Assembly (NCBI GenBank): GCA_963788505.1
Contig: CAWBGY010000005.1
Location: 1,364,001 to 1,428,000, forward strand
DNA: 64,000 nt
Direction: 5' to 3'
Origin: JAIQFF01 sp963788505
GTDB lineage: Bacteria; Acidobacteriota; Terriglobia; Terriglobales; Acidobacteriaceae
The notes below the pieces were generated by a model. It was not told where the DNA came from. It was given only the letters and a program-made list of their open reading frames with translations, and ran no database searches. The first letter of the stretch is position 1. Each line of letters starts with the position of its first letter. Shown one piece after another: positions 61,773 through 64,000 of the stretch. Both the position numbers and the translations under genes were made by a program.

Positions 61773-62639
61773 ATGAAGCAAGCAGCGATGCTAGTCGTGA
61801 TCCTGGCGCTGATTACAATGGTATCGGCGCAAACCCAGACGCCTCCGGCGCAGGCAGGTACCGCGGCCGCCACACCGCCACCCCAGGGAAAACGACCACC
61901 CCAGGCCAAGACCCAGCCCGAGTTCGACGCCTACAAAGTTGCCGCGGCCAACACCGACCCTGCCGCTTTGGAAAAAGCGGCGGATGATTTTGCGGCCAAG
62001 TTCCCCGATAGTGAGCTGCGAATCCTGCTGTACCGGACCGCCATGCACGACTATCAGGCTGCGAACAATCCCGACAAGATGATGGAAATGGGCCGCGACG
62101 TGTTGAAGATTGATGCCGATGATCCCGAGGCCATGGTGGGGGTGGCCCAGGTTCTGGCAGAGCGCACTCGAGATAGCGATTTGGACAAAGACCAGCGCCT
62201 GGATGAAGGCACGAAACTGGCCCAGCGGGCTGTGGAAACAGTCGAGACCGACATCACCGTTCCGGCCGGGACTCCGCAGGACAAAGTCGACGCCTACAAG
62301 GCATTCCTGCGTTCCAACGCCTACTACGTGCTGGGCACAATCCAGTACACCCGGGAAAAGTACGCCGACGCGGAAGGCTATTTTCACAAGTCGATCGATG
62401 CCTTCCCTTCTCAAGTCGATCCCCTGGCCGTGCTGCGCCTGGCGCTCTCGCTGGACAAGCAGGAAAAATATGCCGAGGCGTTGAAGTACGCCAATCAGGC
62501 CGTGCAACTGACCGACGCCAGCCAGGGCACAACGCTCGCCACCCTGTCGCGCAACGAACGGGATCGGCTGGTTCAACTGACCGGTGGCACTCCAGCCAAG
62601 CCGCCTGCCAGCGCTCAGAATCCAGCGCCCAAGCAGTAG
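61773..62639 (+). CDS. secreted TPR protein
   Basis: 288 residues; AAGGAG before ATG 61773. Signal peptide (AAMLVVILALITMVSAQ), Pro/Ala/Gln-rich linker, then TPRs: PEAMVGVAQVLAERTRDSDL, NAYYVLGTIQYTREKYADAE and LRLALSLDKQEKYAEALKYA. The tail is Pro/Ala-rich. Likely a periplasmic scaffold, as for the neighbour at 60211. About 50 bases after that gene, so co-transcription is likely. Confidence 0.82.
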   Translation: MKQAAMLVVILALITMVSAQTQTPPAQAGTAAATPPPQGKRPPQAKTQPEFDAYKVAAANTDPAALEKAADDFAAKFPDSELRILLYRTAMHDYQAANNPDKMMEMGRDVLKIDADDPEAMVGVAQVLAERTRDSDLDKDQRLDEGTKLAQRAVETVETDITVPAGTPQDKVDAYKAFLRSNAYYVLGTIQYTREKYADAEGYFHKSIDAFPSQVDPLAVLRLALSLDKQEKYAEALKYANQAVQLTDASQGTTLATLSRNERDRLVQLTGGTPAKPPASAQNPAPKQ

Positions 62640-62643
62640 CGCG

Positions 62644-62713
62644 AACTGCGGACTTCGGATCCAGCCCTCAGGGACGTAACGTACTCTGAGGTCTGACGTC
62701 CGAGGTCCACAGT
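62644..62713. repeat. CGGACTTCGGA / TCCGAGGTCC hairpin repeat
   Basis: The left arm ACTGCGGACTTCGGATC (62645-62661) matches the reverse complement of the right arm (62697-62713) except for a few bases, with GAGGTCTGACGTCCGAGGTC in the right arm. It fills the gap before rnc. Confidence 0.65.
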
Positions 62714-62732
62714 CGAACTCGCTCACCAAACC

Positions 62733-63527
62733 ATGAAGCCGCGTGACATTGCGCTCTTGCAGGCCGCTCTGGGCTGCCGCTTCCAGCGGGTAGAGCTTCT
62801 GGAACAGGCCTTGACCCACAGTTCCCAGGCGCGCGAACTCGAGGCCTTGCAAACCCCGGGCGCGCCTCGGGTGGGGGACAACGAGCAGCTGGAGTTTCTG
62901 GGCGATGCCATCCTCGGATTTGTAACTACCGAGGAACTGTTCAACCGGTTTCCCAGTTTTCGCGAGGGCGAACTTTCCAAGCTCAGGGCCCACCTGGTGA
63001 GCGAAAAGCACCTGATTCGCGTGGCGCAGGAGTTGGAGTTAGGCCACTACCTGCGCCTGGGGCGAGGTGAGGAGAAAAGCGGGGGCCGCAACAAGACTGC
63101 CCTGCTGGTGGATGCCCTGGAGGCCGTGCTGGCTGCCATTTACCTCGATGCCGGGCTGGAGGCCGCGCGCCGACTGGTGCTGCAGTCCATTGTGATCCCG
63201 GAACTGGAGCGGATTGCGTCGAACGGCAGCAGTCTGCCGATGACCGACTACAAATCGGCGTTGCAGGAAAAGTTGCAGGCTACCGGAAGACCCCAGCCCA
63301 CATATGCGCTGGTGAAAGAGCGTGGCCCGGAACATAACAAGATTTTCACGGTAGAGGCGCGCTTGCAACCGCTGGAGAGTACTGGCAAAGCGGAATTCGT
63401 GGGCCGGGCCGATGGTTCCACCAAAAAGAATGCTGAACAGGACGCCGCCCGGCAGGTGCTGGAATATCTTGGCACCGTGCCGATCGAGTCGAACGGCCGG
63501 ACAAAACGCAACGAGCACGCCCAGTGA
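62733..63527 (+). CDS. rnc: ribonuclease III
   Basis: Processes rRNA and other double-stranded RNAs. 264 residues, slightly longer than E. coli (226). The RNase III signature NEQLEFLGDAILG carries the catalytic residues E54 and D58; the second acidic site is in ALEAVLAAIYLDAG. The C-terminal double-stranded RNA-binding domain spans about residues 170-240 (DYKSALQEKLQATGRPQPTY, GRADGSTKKNAEQDAARQVL). It starts 19 bases after a hairpin repeat. The next gene overlaps its stop or lies five bases downstream, so it is co-transcribed with lepB. Confidence 0.95.
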   Translation: MKPRDIALLQAALGCRFQRVELLEQALTHSSQARELEALQTPGAPRVGDNEQLEFLGDAILGFVTTEELFNRFPSFREGELSKLRAHLVSEKHLIRVAQELELGHYLRLGRGEEKSGGRNKTALLVDALEAVLAAIYLDAGLEAARRLVLQSIVIPELERIASNGSSLPMTDYKSALQEKLQATGRPQPTYALVKERGPEHNKIFTVEARLQPLESTGKAEFVGRADGSTKKNAEQDAARQVLEYLGTVPIESNGRTKRNEHAQ

Positions 63528-63532
63528 CCGTC

Positions 63533-64000
63533 ATGTCAGTAACTCCGGAACTCAAGGCAAAGCCCCCGCAGGCGGACACGCTGAGTTCGCTGCAGTCCTT
63601 GCTGGCGACGGTGGTGATCGCCGTTTTTGTCATCACCTTCATCGTGCAGGCGTTCCAGATTCCTTCCGAGTCCATGGAGAACACGCTGCTGATCGGAGAC
63701 TACCTCCTGGTGGACAAACTGCACTATGGGGGAGGCGGCATCTGGGACCGCATCATGCCGTACCGGCCGGTGCGGCGGGGGGACGTCATTGTTTTTCGCT
63801 ATCCGGTGCATCCCACCCAGCATTTTGTGAAGCGCGTGGTGGGGGTGCCCGGCGACCGCGTCCGCCTGATCAACCGTCAGGTGTATGTCAATGGCCATCC
63901 CCTGCAGGAACCTTACGCCCGTTACAGTTCCGACGTACATGACACTTTCCGCGACGAGTTTCCGCGGCTGAACCTTCCTGTTCCAGGTCTGGAAGGCGGA
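63533..64000 (+). CDS. lepB: signal peptidase I, 3' end beyond window
   Basis: First 156 residues. One membrane helix (LLATVVIAVFVITFIVQAF, residues 23-41), then catalytic S47 in IPSESMENTL and the general base K100 in HFVKRVVGVPGDRV, with box C RRGDVIVFRYPVH between. These define S26 signal peptidases, which cut signal peptides from exported proteins. Starts at ATG 63533, or GTG 63524 overlapping the rnc stop. Continues past the right edge. Confidence 0.95.
   Translation, partial: MSVTPELKAKPPQADTLSSLQSLLATVVIAVFVITFIVQAFQIPSESMENTLLIGDYLLVDKLHYGGGGIWDRIMPYRPVRRGDVIVFRYPVHPTQHFVKRVVGVPGDRVRLINRQVYVNGHPLQEPYARYSSDVHDTFRDEFPRLNLPVPGLEGG

Overview
The window looks like chromosomal DNA of a GC-rich, Gram-negative soil bacterium, most likely an acidobacterium. 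The evidence is a complete run of Kdo/LPS genes (kdsA, kdsD, kdsC), a class A PBP with a UB2H-like region, secreted beta-propeller and FG-GAP/Ig-repeat proteins, winged-helix/TPR fusion genes, and many intergenic hairpin repeats of the type common in acidobacterial genomes. The lineage is inferred; there is no rRNA gene here.

Layout. 0-20 kb is mostly housekeeping: a methyltransferase (cut at the left edge), a PLP decarboxylase, a GAF protein, pyrG, kdsA, a periplasmic oxidoreductase, a K+ channel-like protein, kdsD, a hicBA module, proS, a beta-propeller lipoprotein behind a structured leader, a class A PBP, a TPR protein, kdsC and a vapC-type module. 20-41 kb holds a large lhr helicase gene broken by a 157-bp palindromic-ended insertion, an FHA-GAF-sigma54 activator, an M23 peptidase, a TonB-like protein, a porin-like barrel, a sugar-kinase/RapZ-C fusion paired with a MurU-like nucleotidyltransferase, a frameshifted winged-helix/TPR gene, a 1229-residue FG-GAP/Ig exoprotein and a broken two-domain multicopper oxidase.

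41-48.2 kb is a same-strand cluster of uncharacterised envelope genes: two proteins with N-terminal zinc ribbons and one membrane helix (one ending in an OmpA domain), three paralogous small secreted proteins, a lipoprotein and another secreted protein. It is the best candidate here for an undescribed multi-gene system.

48.2-57.6 kb is an accreted genomic island next to tRNA-Ala(GGC). A 53-bp piece of the tRNA 3' half is duplicated at 50.4 kb, integrase 3'-end relics lie at 48.3, 50.5 and 57.4 kb, and the cargo is hipBA (with a 20-bp palindromic operator touching the hipB start), an intact multicopper oxidase related to the broken copy, two IS110-type transposases and an FNR-like regulator. 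After the tRNA the backbone resumes with an ECF sigma/anti-sigma pair, two TPR proteins, rnc and lepB (cut at the right edge).

A recurring theme is short inverted-repeat DNA. At least eight intergenic hairpin repeats of several sequence families are present, and GC-rich copies have entered coding sequence in kdsD and lhr. Three genes carry frame breaks (lhr, the winged-helix/TPR gene, the first multicopper oxidase); assembly error cannot be excluded for the two single-base cases.
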